From Tanypteryx hageni (lineage: Eukaryota > Arthropoda > Insecta > Odonata > Petaluridae), in assembly GCA_028673005.1 (NCBI GenBank), contig CM054114.1, positions 16,617,516 through 16,681,515 on the forward strand: DNA of 64,000 bases, written 5' to 3'. The position numbers and the translations under genes are program-made. Shown here piece by piece: positions 54,406-64,000 of this stretch. Each line of letters opens with the position of its first letter. Positions within the stretch are counted from its first letter, which is position 1. The notes beneath the pieces were generated by a model, which ran no database searches, was not told where the DNA came from, and saw only the letters and a list, made by a program, of their open reading frames with translations.

Positions 54406-54838
54406 ATAATAATTTTTATAGTGTTCAAGAATTTCTAAGTTCATCAACTGTTTTAATTCTGTAGCGATGTACTATAGCGGTTATGTATCTGCTCCATGCC
54501 TATTTGAGACCTAAGGAGTTAATAAATTTATTATTATTATTATTATTAACTATAATACTAAATGAAAATTCTGAAATCATTAAAATCTAAAAAAATCACA
54601 TTGTTTCATAATAGTTAATTTAGATTTTAAAAATTAATGTCTTCTTATCATGACATTATGGTATAATGAAAACTATATCTTCATATGAAGTTTGTTCAGT
54701 TTCTATACAGGCCATAATTTGAGCTGAGGATCGTTTAAACTAACAAGTCTACATTTCTGTATGAATATAGGTTTAGACATCTATGGATGAATATTAATGG
54801 AGTAATTACACACTGTCATTGTGATACAGCATAATACA

Positions 54839-56049
54839 ACAAAACAAAAATTACATTACAGATATTTATCTTAAGTCTGTATGTACGTAAGTAGAATAGA
54901 ACTTCACTTAGCTATTTTGCCATTACCTTAATTTGGTATTTATATAGAATGGAATGTTATAAAAAATACCGGCGCTATTTAAACTAAATTTCTTATGGCC
55001 ACCGTTACATCAGCTATATCGGTCGTGGAAGGTTATCTGGTGCAAAATAACTATAGGCCGGCCCTATGAAAAGGGGGGGGGGGCAATTGGCCTGAGCCTC
55101 AAGCTTAAAGGGGCCCCAAATTTTGGCAGTAGTTCAAAGATGGATTTATGCACAGGCACTATCTGGGGGCCTCATCGAAAGAGGGCCCTTTTTCTTCTTT
55201 CTTTCAAAAAAGATGAATTGACATCGAATGTAACTTACAGTTTCATTTATAATCGATATTTAATCAATTTGCATAAACAAAAGCTAGAAGAGCATTTCAT
55301 AAATAAAGATTATTCAAATATTTTATTAGCTTATAGGTAATTTTATTTATTCATCTTTTTATTCATCGAAATATCAATAATGAATGTATAACAGGACATG
55401 CCAAAAACAAATGAACAATACGATTACTTTATTTGCAGGACATCCAAGTATTATGTGACACAAGTTCCCCAGGTTTGATAATCGATATAATCCCTCAATT
55501 AGATCCCAACCTCTCCTCTTACGCAACGCAGAGAATTTTTCATCTTGCACTCACTTTTTAAAAGAATTTCTCTAACGGGCCATTTGAATGTGCTCTGCAT
55601 TATTGGCTTTGTGGAAAGCACTGTCGGCAACATATTTTTTCGGATCATATCTTTTCTTTAGGAGGTCAGAATATTTTATGAAAGAGTGCTACGTAGTGCA
55701 AGCTTGAACCTCCTACCCCCAGTGTAATCCGCTGTAACCATTCAGCGAACCCCGACCGCCAAAGTGGGCTACATAATGCCTAATATTTTTATATTTATTA
55801 CGGTGAGGAGCCTCAAAATCTGGATGTGGCTCGGACCTGTCTGAGTCTCACTGGGGGCCTTTACTACAGGTTATTTGGTAATAAAGTTGTATTACATAAA
55901 AATATACGAGAATCTTTATATAAATTTTTATGGCACGTAGAAAAAGGGCAACTTTTAAAAACTACTAGAAAATCTTTCAAATTTTCATTGATATCGCCAG
56001 AAATTCTAATATACCACTAGATGGAATATTTGCTCACCAGATGGTAGGC
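54839..56049. other. Unassigned sequence with G-rich transposon-like blocks
   Basis: Contains a run of G at about 55073-55085 followed by caattggcctgagcctcaag and ggggccccaaattttgg; related gggggcct words occur at 55162 and 55853. These look like edges of a degenerate DNA element, but no clear inverted pair or transposase was found. Confidence 0.35.
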
Positions 56050-56067
56050 TCATTCTAGCAGATCTAC

Positions 56068-56271
56068 CAGATCAAGTAGAAATTCCAATAAGTTGGCAAC
56101 GCTGGACGCCGAAGCGGGAGGCTGCGAAACCTCCACGCCCTCCCCTTCCCCCGCGTCGCCCTTCGCCGCGGCGCTCGAGGGTGTGGCGTTTACGTCCGCC
56201 ACCCTCACTCCCCCTCCGCCCCCCTCCTCCCCCGCATCAGCTTCGCCTCCCGCCGGAGACACGTTCAGGAC
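56068..56271 (-). CDS. Acidic Gly/Glu/Ala-rich exon of - strand gene copy 2
   Basis: A strikingly GC- and CpG-rich open block on the - strand in AT-rich DNA, after a pyrimidine-rich acceptor (ttgtctttcctgttcatgtggag). It reads in phase 0, as the upstream exon (60512) requires: VLNVSPAGGEADAGEEGGGG, then GVRVADVNATPSSAAAKGDA, GEGEGVEVSQPPASASS. A donor CTG|gtagat at 56067 would end it in phase 0 after VANLLEFLLDL; otherwise it runs to TGA at 56050-56052. By order and phase it corresponds to the minisatellite-expanded exon 21476-21907 of the + copy. Composition suggests a disordered acidic region. The join to the upstream exons over 4.2 kb of intron is inferred. Confidence 0.5.
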
Positions 56272-56299
56272 CTCCACATGAACAGGAAAGACAAAGAGA

Positions 56300-57719
56300 G
56301 AGAAAATAAATGAGTATCGCCGTCGATGTATGTTAAGCATGGTTTAGCAAGTATTTTGATGCCAAAGTTCGATATTTAGTATTTTTGGGATATATGGCGT
56401 AGTTAGTATTATTTGTGACGCAAGGCTGTACGATTAGGTGGATGTAAGCAAAATCCTTGTAGCCATTTTTGAGTAAATAGAATTTTTCAAAATATCCTAC
56501 AAAAAAGTACTCTTAATGTTGCGCAATATTGTTCATGTCATCAGAATGTCTTTTATGAATGATATAATCCACTAATATCAGATATCATTCGGTATTAGTG
56601 TAACCGTAATGCTGTAGTAAGATTTTAAGTGGATCTCGGCGAATGCGTGACGTCATAGGGCTTAGGTAAGGTCGCTTAGCGTAGATTTTAATACCCCTGG
56701 AAGCCATATAGTGATTGTAAGAGTCATATGGCTTAAGCAGTATTATTTGTGACATCAGGATCTACAATTGGAGAGATTTTAATAAAATTCCCTCCAGCCA
56801 TTTCTGAGTAAATAAAATGTTTCTAAAAATCATGGAGAATAAACTACACTTTATTTTTGTGCAATGTCACTTTTCTGAAAATGGGGTCTGCAAAGATGAT
56901 ATTTTGCCCAAATACGAGATATGATTCTATTTTATGTACGCGTTTGGGCTGTAGAACAGCGAACAGACAGACAGAGGGGCAGACGGCATGGCGGAAACCA
57001 AGGCAGTATATTATAGATAATGATTGAATGAAATAGTAGATATAAAAAACCGTATAAGTTCCGATATAATAATTCTGACGGGCAGGGGCGAATATAGGGC
57101 CAGGCGATCTAGGCGGCCGCCTAGGACAGACGTCGGCACCCTTTTTCACAAGAAGAGACACTTTTTCAAATAATGAATAACGCGTAACATAAGAAGAGCA
57201 GCAGTTATTGGCGGATCCACGGGGGATGACGGGGGCGATCATCCACCCCATTAGTCCCTCCGTCGTTTCACGTTTTGCGACTATCACTGTTAAAAAAACG
57301 GTTCTACTAATAATAGTCCCATCTTTTTATTTTTCCGCAATTTTTATTAAAATTATTAACTAAGCCAATTTAGTTGGGGGTGTTTTAACCCATATCTGTC
57401 CAGAGGCAACATTTGCTAACAAGCATTTTAGAATTATTCTTCTTTACATTAGAGCGACCTGAAAATGTAGTGATTATATTTATTATAATCTCAATTTATT
57501 CTATAGTAAATATATTATTATATTATTTTTGTTTCCATAACCTTTATTCAAAATTTTCAAATGTTTCTTTATGTTCGTCCATTTCTACTGACCTCTTGTC
57601 ATCTTTCTACCCTAAGTAGAACATAATTTCTGTAAAAGTTTTATGATAATCTCTCTCTCCATCTATTTGTAAATTCTACATTGTGTAAGAGATAACATGA
57701 AAAAATAAAGACAGAAATA
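56300..57719. other. Unassigned sequence
   Basis: No convincing coding. A palindromic ggcggccgcc lies at 57111-57120 within a block (ggcgatctaggcggccgcct) that may belong to a degenerate transposon terminus. The 147-codon - strand frame at 57287-56844 has no recognised motif. Confidence 0.3.
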
Positions 57720-58307
57720 TTTTTTATTACCACCGTAGTTGGACAACAAACTAAGGTGGAAGATAAGATGTCGCAATTATGTATTATCACATATTCTGCC
57801 AATTTTTTTATATTTTCAAAACTTTTTTTTCTTTCTTAAAAATGTTAAACGCTATTCAGTAGCAAAGAAATTGAATATAACCGTACCTATACCTTTGACT
57901 ACTTACGCAGTATTATATAAATAAGGGTGGGGTTGATGTGAATGATCAATTTGTTGCGCAGTACAGATTAACTAATAGAACCCAAAGGTGGTGGTGTTCT
58001 TTTATTGTGTGGGCAGTCTATGTTTCCTGCGAAGAAGGGTGGTTTGTGTATAGAAAGCAGATGAATAACAATATTCCATCTTTAGATTTTCGTAGGTAAT
58101 GTGTTTTGGTTCTTTTGCGACGTAATGGCTCAGAGACCGCTGAGAGAGGTCCACGCGCATCTATTTCGCTTGGACTGGATTCAATAAAACGCGATGTCAG
58201 AGATCATATAATTACCAAGGGATCAACCCGCTTTAGCAATTGTAAACATTGTTCCAAGAGGACAATATTTATTTGTAAAAAGTGCTATGTCCCTCGACAC
58301 CCTAAAT
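57720..58307 (+). pseudogene. piggyBac transposase C-terminal fragment
   Basis: WTVDNK-like start (about 57740), VKRYSVAKKLNITVPIPL (57840-57890), then, in another frame, GGVDVNDQFVAQYRLTNRTQ, RWWCSFIVWAVYVSCEEGWF and LDFRR (57930-58095). The cysteine-rich domain follows: FSNCKHCSKRTIFICKKCYV (58235-58295). GGVDxxDQ, RWWxxxFxW and the C-x2-C...C-x2-C finger are diagnostic of piggyBac C-termini. At least one shift and stops make it dead. It is cut at the finger by the hAT MITE at 58308. Confidence 0.85.
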
Positions 58308-58590
58308 CAGTGGTTCCCAAACGTTTTTAAGTTGCGGCACACTTTCGAAGGTAAAGTGGATTTCGCGTCTCCCCAGCCTTGTAACAAGCTTTATATATTT
58401 TTAGATACGGGTGTTACAATCTTTGGACACATCCATTCATCGTTTCTACCACTTAATCAATGTACTAGGAAATAATTCAATTCCCAATTACTCACCAACA
58501 CATGAAAATCCTTGATTCATATATTTACTAAACAAAGATTTTTGCGGCACCCCTAAAAATCTACCGCGGCACACAGTTTGGGAACCACTA
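58308..58590. mobile_element. hAT-type MITE inserted in the piggyBac relic
   Basis: Terminal inverted repeats CAGTGGTTCCCAAAC (58308-58322) and GTTTGGGAACCACT (58576-58589), with subterminal gttgcggcacac / ccgcggcacac. Flanked by ccctaaat (58300-58307) and ccctaagc (58591-58598), an imperfect 8-bp duplication as expected for hAT. About 283 bp, no coding capacity. Confidence 0.8.
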
Positions 58591-58598
58591 CCCTAAGC

Positions 58599-59224
58599 TT
58601 TTTCTTTGTAGTAATTACATGTTCTAGAATTAAAATTGTTTAATTTCCTTTTTTGTTAAGTTAAATGCTATTTAAAAGGAATCATAGAATTAGTTAAACT
58701 AATGTAAAGTGTATGCTAAGTGGTCTATAATATGAACTATTCTGGAATGGAAAATTGTATTTATTGAAAATTTGTTATTTGAAATTAATAGCATTCATGA
58801 TGCAAATTCTTTTTTGTAAGTCCGCAGTTTAAAAAAATATACATGTTTGAAGGTGTTACAACAAAAATAATTGAATTAATTTATACCTGTAGTAAGTAAA
58901 AGAAAAAACATACCAAAAAAGGCAGCAATTTTACGTATATTAGTCTATCTGCCCAGTGGAAAAAAATAATTCCATTAGAACAAAGATAATTCTGACAAAA
59001 AGAAAAATCTAAAACAATTTCTATATGTTATTTGTGGCTTTTTGACAAAGATATAATAGAAAAATTTCATAAAATATGCAAAACAACGTTTTGGGGAATA
59101 AAGGGTTAATTGGGAGAGTTGAAGTAGGGAGCTAGACGAAAGTCATGAAAGAGACGCATGTGGCTCAGAAGCCTCAGCTTGCCGACCCCTGGCCTACATA
59201 GCAAATTCAACTATACCTAATCCC
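58599..59224. other. Unassigned AT-rich sequence
   Basis: May continue the piggyBac 3' end. The short word cagcttgccgacccctgg at 59176 resembles hAT termini of the cagggg-tcggcaa type, without a partner. Confidence 0.35.
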
Positions 59225-59900
59225 TTCACTCGCATAGGAAGTTAAGTAGCAGTACTCCGGTTTCTCTCAAGAAGCATCTGGTAACTTCACTCATTATTCT
59301 GGATTTTGACTATGTTGATATAGCGCATCAAGATTTATCACAGGAATTGTCATTAAAGATTCAGAGAACAAATAACGCGTGCATTAGATATATTTTTAAT
59401 CTGAAGAAATCAGACCACATTTCTGATTCACTAGTGAAGCTAAACTGGTTACATTTGATGTCCCGAAGACGGCTCCACTTGCTTTCCTTACTATACCAAT
59501 TACTTACTTCTAACAACCCACATTATCTTTCCACTGAATTCAGGAGTATAGACACTGTACATAACCGTAATACCAGAGAGAGGCATAAACACCTTATTCC
59601 TCATCACAGAACAGTAATTTTCAACGGTCCTTCATTGTTACCGCTTGCAGACTACGGAACGAATTTCCACAAACAATAAAAAATTTGCAATCAATCAATC
59701 TTACACCAACAGCCCGCCCGCTCCAACGAGAGGTCTTCTTCAACCTTGTCTCTCCTTCCTCGGCCGCCGACGCCGGACCGTCTCTCCAACCCCTATCTAT
59801 GAACTTTTGCACCAATCGACCGCTTTTCATGACACTTTGTGGAAGTCTCCCGCTACTGCCGAGCCGAGCTCCCGAGGTTAGTTTTTGTTGCGAATATTGA
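59225..59900 (+). pseudogene. LINE reverse transcriptase C-terminal fragment (CR1/Jockey-like)
   Basis: Reads ILDFDYVDIAHQDLSQEL, SLKIQRTNNACIRYIFNLKK, LVKLNWLHLMSRRRLHLLSL and NTRERHKHLIPHHRTVIFNG (59290-59625). After a shift it continues SFIVTACRLRNEFPQTIKNL and QSINLTPTARPLQREVFFNL. This is the usual end of Jockey-type LINE RTs (LQRxxNxCxRxI...LxWLxxxxRRxxHxxxLxY...FxVxxxRLWNxLP). The frame after the shift stays open to about 59898 with an unusually Pro/Ala-rich end. Confidence 0.75.
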
Positions 59901-60511
59901 ACGACTCTGGTTCGATTCCAGGAATTATTATCCTTCCCATTTGATTTACATGGGAAAACCGTGGTGCAGGGCAGTTTTCTCTAGCGTATTAAAATATCTT
60001 AGAATTGTAATATCGGTGCCGGTGCAAAGTTTAACACGTTTTTTAAGTTTTACTAGATTCTCCATCCCTGGCGCCGATGGTGCACAAGCCGTTTTCATCC
60101 GCTCCACGGGCTACACGCGACAACCCCTTCTTCCCCTATACTCGTTTTGGCCCACGATCCTCGCTAAAGTCGCTGGTTATGAGAAGTATAACATATTTAC
60201 TGGCCAACATTTACTAAAATTGTATTCCATTTTATTTTTCAAAAGTGCAAAATTTTACAATGTTGTCAAAATGTCCGCGCGCGACATCGTAAAGAAATAA
60301 TTAAAAATTAATTTTTAAAAGATTTTTTTCGCAAAAAGGTAAAGAATACATTTTGATTTACTAGACTTGTTTTAAATTCTTTGCTAATGTTATATCGCTC
60401 TGAGAAGCTGCAAGAATGTTAGCAGGCAGAACGTGCGCCAAACGTTATTACGGGGTTGATGCGAGGAGCGAGCTGGGGCGGCGCATATAAGATAATTGAA
60501 TGAAAATTTAC
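59901..60511. other. Intron of - strand gene copy 2
   Basis: Contains the reversed dispersed-repeat fragment (ttaaaatatcttagaattgt at 59989) and GC-richer patches (60060-60180, 60425-60480) in which no exon with matching phase was found. Confidence 0.35.
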
Positions 60512-60565
60512 CAATTCTGGGTGTCCATTGCCATTTGACGCGGTCACTTCGTCGCGAAATCTGAC
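60512..60565 (-). CDS. RVxF exon of - strand gene copy 2
   Basis: 54-nt phase 0-0 exon VRFRDEVTASNGNGHPEL between acceptor accattttttccccag and donor gtaaat. It matches the + gene exon at 8547-8603 in start (VRFxDE), phase and donor type. Joined to the preceding exon (ending EKR) it forms KRVRF, a canonical RVxF protein phosphatase 1 docking sequence with the preferred basic residue in front. Confidence 0.65.
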
Positions 60566-60843
60566 CTGGGGAAAAAATGGTCTAGTAAGGAAACTGGTAG
60601 AGGCATCTAAACATTACAAATAACATAAATGAAATTCAACAGATAATTTGTATTTTCAATCTTGTGATAGGATAAAAAATGTTTTGCTGTTGACTATATA
60701 ATTATGTATTTATTGTTTTATTTTTACCTAGACATATATAGATTAACCATACAAATAGGGTACCGAAAAGGGACACGACTTTGTAATATAAAGATATAAT
60801 AGTATCAGGTACATGGTGGCAGTTTTTCATAAATAACACTCAC

Positions 60844-60909
60844 GCGTTTTTCCGGCGGCTGACTACCTCTGACGTGAGGAGAGGAGGGGTAATGCGCTTG
60901 CTCTTCAGC
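60844..60909 (-). CDS. Short exon of - strand gene copy 2
   Basis: 66-nt phase 0-0 exon AEEQAHYPSSPHVRGSQPPE-KR. Acceptor tgttttgctcttcag, donor gtgagtg. The first residue and the Q-P-x-E-K-[H/R] end match the + gene exon at 8027. Pro/Ser/Gln-rich, probably a flexible linker between the SILK and RVxF motifs. Confidence 0.6.
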
Positions 60910-61199
60910 CTGAAGAGCAAAACATAAGGATGACTTAAAACCAATATGTAGTCATGAAATGAAGTTTATTAAGTTTCTCAAAAAAATTTACAATTTAATG
61001 AAACAAAAAATAACAAAGTTTATTCAAATCTCAGAAAAATAAAATTATTTTAGAGTTCCATAAAATATTTCTTTTGCCCAGGTGCTGAGTCACATAATTT
61101 CCAATATGTACTTTATTTAATGCATTGTGCAATCGTTCAATACACCATTTACAGAGAATCAGACTTACTTAAGGGTTCACTATTTAATTTATTGTACTA

Positions 61200-61550
61200 G
61201 TATAGGGTAATCCTGGAAACATACCATTTCAACACTTCCCTCCGTTTTGTACTATATTTATTCACCGTCATTCACAAGTAAATTTAAATAATAAGCACTA
61301 AAGGGAATAAAAACACTCTGAAGTTTATATTTCCTATCTCGATTTGTGCGTCTGCATGTTTGACCCTTTATCGTGCCCATGACCTCTCATATCTTTGATT
61401 GATAATTTTACCTTTAATAGAAATCTATTAATTCTACTCAAGTTTTATCTTGAATTGGAAGAAACTTTAAAGGAATTTCATATTTATAACCATTTTATTG
61501 GGGAACTGGGTATGGAAGAAGAGAACCACTACTGATAGTTGGAATTATTA
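61200..61550 (+). repeat. Interspersed repeat (copy of 40080-40470)
   Basis: Direct copy of the block in duplicate 1 and reverse of 3530-4110. Confidence 0.6.
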
Positions 61551-61564
61551 AGGGAGTAATGAGA

Positions 61565-63420
61565 TAAAATTCGGGACGGATGGTACAACAAAGGAAATTT
61601 TCCGATTTGTGAATTTCTTTTTATGAAAAATCCTACAAAAGTATAAATATTAAATCACATATAACGAATCGCCTTCATTTTTGTTTTTATTTTCGTCCTT
61701 TAACTACTGTTACGTTTTGTTTCCCTCGTATTTGTTGGAAGAACACAGCTTTCTCAATGATGTGTAGTTAATTGTTCTTAAGTTTTTTCAAACATCTTTT
61801 GGCAAGTCTCGCAGTAATTCTTTCGGATTATCAAGAGAGATGATATGGCATCACTAATAAGCGATGGCTTATCCGATCCTCAAATGTTGTTAATAAGCGA
61901 AAATGATCTCTCTATCGCAGCGTTAGTACCCGGCAAAGAGACGATGAATTAGCACATTTTCTGTGTTTGGAATATCAATGTTTTCACGACAAAAATCTAT
62001 AAGTATGCACATTTAACCATCTCTGATCTGGAGATATCTACTCCATGTCCCATTCGGCTAGCAAGTTCTCCTTAAGATATAAATTATGGACACACACACA
62101 GTTCATTAAAAAGATCATCTTGATGGATGTCTGGAATGAATGCAGCCTTCCCTAGTTTTACGAACTACCATTTTACCCGTTCTTGCTTACACGAACTGAG
62201 CAATTTCATGCCTATTTTTATTCGATTTGCGAACGACAAATTTTCGCTTTTAAGAGTTCATTACGTTAGCAAGAATATCCTTTTTTTCAAATATCGAATA
62301 AATGCGCTGTTCCGAATAAGAATTATCATCTCGGTCTCAGTACGCGCGTTGCCGTACTGTGTGAAATTCGGTTCGCTGAGTGGTGTGCATTTTTATCATT
62401 TAATTCAAGATATATTTTGGCCTTTCAGTTATTGAAAGTGGTAAAGTGAAATAGAGAGAAGGGCTTTATGTGTAGCCCAGAAAGTAAATGCATATTATTC
62501 AAAGATTGGAGAAAGGCGAGCGGTCGAAGGACATATACGCCGCATTTAACCTTTCGTAGGCTACCATAGGCTAAGATATCATAGCATAATACCGCTAATA
62601 TATAGAGTAAGACATCATGACTAAGAATGTCATTTAAATACATTAATATATCATTATTGATGATTTTCTCAATTTGTTATCATTCGGTATTGTTTTTAAG
62701 TGAACTGTGGGATATTTTTTTATTTTGGCCTTCGGAACCAATTAAAATTTTTACATAGGATGTAATTGGAAAATAAACATTGTTTTACGAGTTATCGCCT
62801 GACGAACAGTTTTCGTGGAACGAATTAAGTTCGTAAACGGAGGGAAGGCTGTACCCTCGTTAGCACTTTTCCTCTTCCATTTCTTTCACTTTGGGCGGAA
62901 ATAACTTAGATTTATATCCCTTCCAAATTCTTATACATGAGCAAAAATTCACTTGCGGCTTCTCCTCCATTTTGGAAATAGCATCAACATTGTGTAATAA
63001 CCAGAACCAAAGTTCTCTGACTTAGGATCTCCGGCTGATTCCGGAAGAATTACGGGGGCATTTTCAACTTATAAAAAACAAGCTGTTGAACCATTATTAG
63101 TATTTATTCTTTCAAGAGTAGGCATCAGTCTCAGAAATCTTGTGCTCGTATGCGACAAAATTTGTCGTTAAAATCACAAAATGATTTCAGTGCCTCCACT
63201 CGTACCTTGTCAATGTGAACAAATCTGAATATTTTTACAATACCAACTTTCACAGACCGTTTTAATGTAAATGTGTTCCGTGCAACCGATCCCCACAAAT
63301 TGTTCGACTACAGTTGTCCGATAATTTCCGGAATAGATTCTTAGAACCTGTACTTTTTGCACCTCCAATGTTAGTACCTATTGGTAGTATCAGATGACAT
63401 GCTAACAATCTTATCAATCT
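61565..63420 (-). pseudogene. hAT-like transposase relic (copy 2), interrupted
   Basis: Same family as 4440-6240 and 40500-41700. The core/linker lies at 63380-63120 on the - strand and the tail part at 62140-61690. It is interrupted by a mariner-like MITE at 62143-62851. Multiple stops. Confidence 0.7.
62143..62851. mobile_element. Tc1/mariner-like MITE nested in the hAT relic
   Basis: Inverted ends CAGCCTTCCCTAGTTTTACG (left) and CAGCCTTCCCTCCGTTTACG (right, reversed). The right flank is TA and the left TG, a decayed TA. The uninterrupted hAT relative at 5055-5085 shows the empty-site text (ggaatgaata-cc), confirming that 709 bp were inserted at a TA. No transposase. Confidence 0.75.
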
Positions 63421-63569
63421 TAACATTTTTTGGGAAGTGAGATATAATTTAATACATTAAAATCTTAGAGAGAGAAAAATATTTTCATCTATGACTGGCA
63501 CCATCAAATACATTCACGCATCAGAGTAAATATATTCAGAAAAATCAGAACATCGTGATAAACACTCAC

Positions 63570-63620
63570 TTGTTGATGGTCCTGGTGTTTTTTAAGTATT
63601 CCGGCTGGAATCACTTCATT
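63570..63620 (-). CDS. SILK exon of - strand gene copy 2
   Basis: 51-nt phase 0-0 exon NEVIPAGILKKHQDHQQ. Acceptor ttgttgttctcttattaag, donor gtgagtg. It aligns with the + gene exon NEDKSPKGILKHHKREQQH; the shared N-E...GILK(x)H...Q-Q and the homologous flanking introns show common descent. GILK is the candidate SILK-type PP1 docking motif. Confidence 0.65.
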
Positions 63621-63832
63621 CTTAATAAGAGAACAACAACGTAATTATGTAGATATGAAATGAAGTGGATGAAGTTTCTCAATATATATAAATAAATACA
63701 TAAATGATACTTTGGGATCCGAAGGCGGATCAGAGCAGAAACCTTTCTGTTATTAACAGCATAAAATAACGTATTAGAAGGGTTTATAAGATAAGAGAAG
63801 AAGAAGAATGTAATCGCAAGTATTATACTTAC

Positions 63833-63996
63833 AGGCAAATTGGCGGTATCGTACACCACGTCGGGCACGCCGTCTTCAACAGACCATCTCCTTCGGCGCC
63901 CGACGCAGTACCGCCTGTAAATTCCTAAGATCCACCACGCTATGAGAGCGCCAGCTATGAAAATGGCCAGCCCTAGGTCCAAATAATCACCAAAAT
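63833..63996 (-). CDS. Membrane-span exon of - strand gene copy 2
   Basis: 164-nt exon after acceptor gcag at the window edge, phase 1 in, phase 0 out, donor CCT|gtaagt. It reads FGDYLDLGLAIFIAGALIAW, WILGIYRRYCVGRRRRWS, VEDGVPDVVYDTANLP. A hydrophobic span of about 20 residues (LGLAIFIAGALIAWWILGIY) is followed directly by a strongly basic RRYCVGRRRRW stop-transfer stretch, predicting a single-pass protein with the C-terminal side in the cytoplasm. Upstream exons lie outside the window, so the extracellular part and any signal peptide are unknown. The broken copy at 42278-42112 carries a stop and polar substitutions here, whereas this copy is clean. The protein was not recognised as a named family. 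Confidence 0.6.
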
Positions 63997-64000
63997 CTGC

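Larger units (their letters stand above)
51405..54838. repeat. Right arm of the large inverted repeat
   Basis: Partner of 35865-39481 in opposite orientation, ending with gtgatacagcataatac. It lacks about 90 bp present in the left arm near 52970 (next to ttttagcattatt). Confidence 0.85.
60577..64000 (-). repeat. Segmental duplicate, copy 2 (partner 39482-42290)
   Basis: Same order as copy 1: gene short exon, interspersed repeat, hAT relic, SILK exon, membrane-span exon. It is longer because it keeps the whole mariner-like insertion at 62143-62851. It continues past the window edge. Confidence 0.85.

Noticed and set aside
56093..56281. 62-codon + strand Pro/Ser-rich frame
   Set aside because: Opposite strand of the GC-rich exon. 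The - strand reading has an acceptor in the right phase for the upstream exon, the + strand has neither.
62127..62435. 102-codon + strand frame
   Set aside because: Lies across the end of the mariner-like MITE with no motif; the frame starts in the hAT relic and is incidental.
1..64000. CRISPR arrays, bacterial operons, rRNA or tRNA genes
   Set aside because: No array of regularly spaced repeats, no ribosome-binding sites before frames, and no tRNA cloverleaf or rRNA core was recognised anywhere.

Overview
This is a stretch of an AT-rich, intron-containing arthropod genome, most likely an insect. The evidence is long AT-rich introns with consensus splice sites, short coding exons, and a dense mixture of eukaryotic transposons: LINEs, a Penelope-like element, hAT, piggyBac, Merlin, PIF/Harbinger, pogo/Tigger, Tc1/mariner-type and foldback elements. 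Nothing bacterial was found, and most long reading frames belong to transposons or are chance frames.

The most interesting host content is an unnamed, multi-exon gene present in more than one copy. One copy runs on the + strand from before 2.6 kb to about 30.7 kb, with exons at 2629, 8027, 8547, probably 21476, about 23865, 24841 and 29066, then a 3'UTR exon at 30343. A second copy runs on the - strand from beyond the right edge (64000) down to about 56 kb: a membrane-span exon at 63996-63833, then exons at 63620, 60909, 60565 and 56271. A third, broken copy on the - strand lies at 42278-39750 and carries an in-frame stop and a frameshift. The exons are short and mostly phase 0. They encode a single membrane span followed by a Gly-Ile-Leu-Lys motif and then a [K][H/R]VRF motif created across a splice junction. 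Those are the two classical docking motifs (SILK and RVxF) of protein phosphatase 1, so the family may be a membrane-anchored PP1-binding protein. Next come an acidic exon (expanded in the + copy by a 9-bp in-frame minisatellite), a coiled-coil-like Ala/Glu exon and a Ser-rich tail. Assembly of the exons into one gene is inference from splice signals, phase and paralogue comparison.

Layout: 0-1.3 kb LINE fragment; 2-9 kb first exons of the + gene, with hAT and piggyBac remnants in the introns; 9-20.7 kb Tigger-like, Merlin and foldback elements; 21.4-30.7 kb remaining + gene exons, with a Penelope-like element (two hammerhead ribozyme-like motifs), a Harbinger element and an AT-rich inverted-repeat element in introns; 31-35.6 kb two - strand DNA-transposon pseudogenes; 35.9-39.5 kb left arm of a large inverted repeat; 39.5-42.3 kb broken gene copy; 45.4-49.4 kb an old + strand LINE split by a young, nearly intact - strand RTE-like LINE with a 7-bp target duplication; 49.7-50.5 kb pogo relic; 51.4-54.8 kb right arm of the inverted repeat; 56-64 kb the - strand gene copy, interrupted by piggyBac, hAT MITE, LINE, hAT and mariner-like insertions.

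All assignments come from reading the sequence and from knowledge of protein families. No database search was possible, so family names rest on visible motifs, and element ends are given only where terminal repeats or target duplications can be seen.
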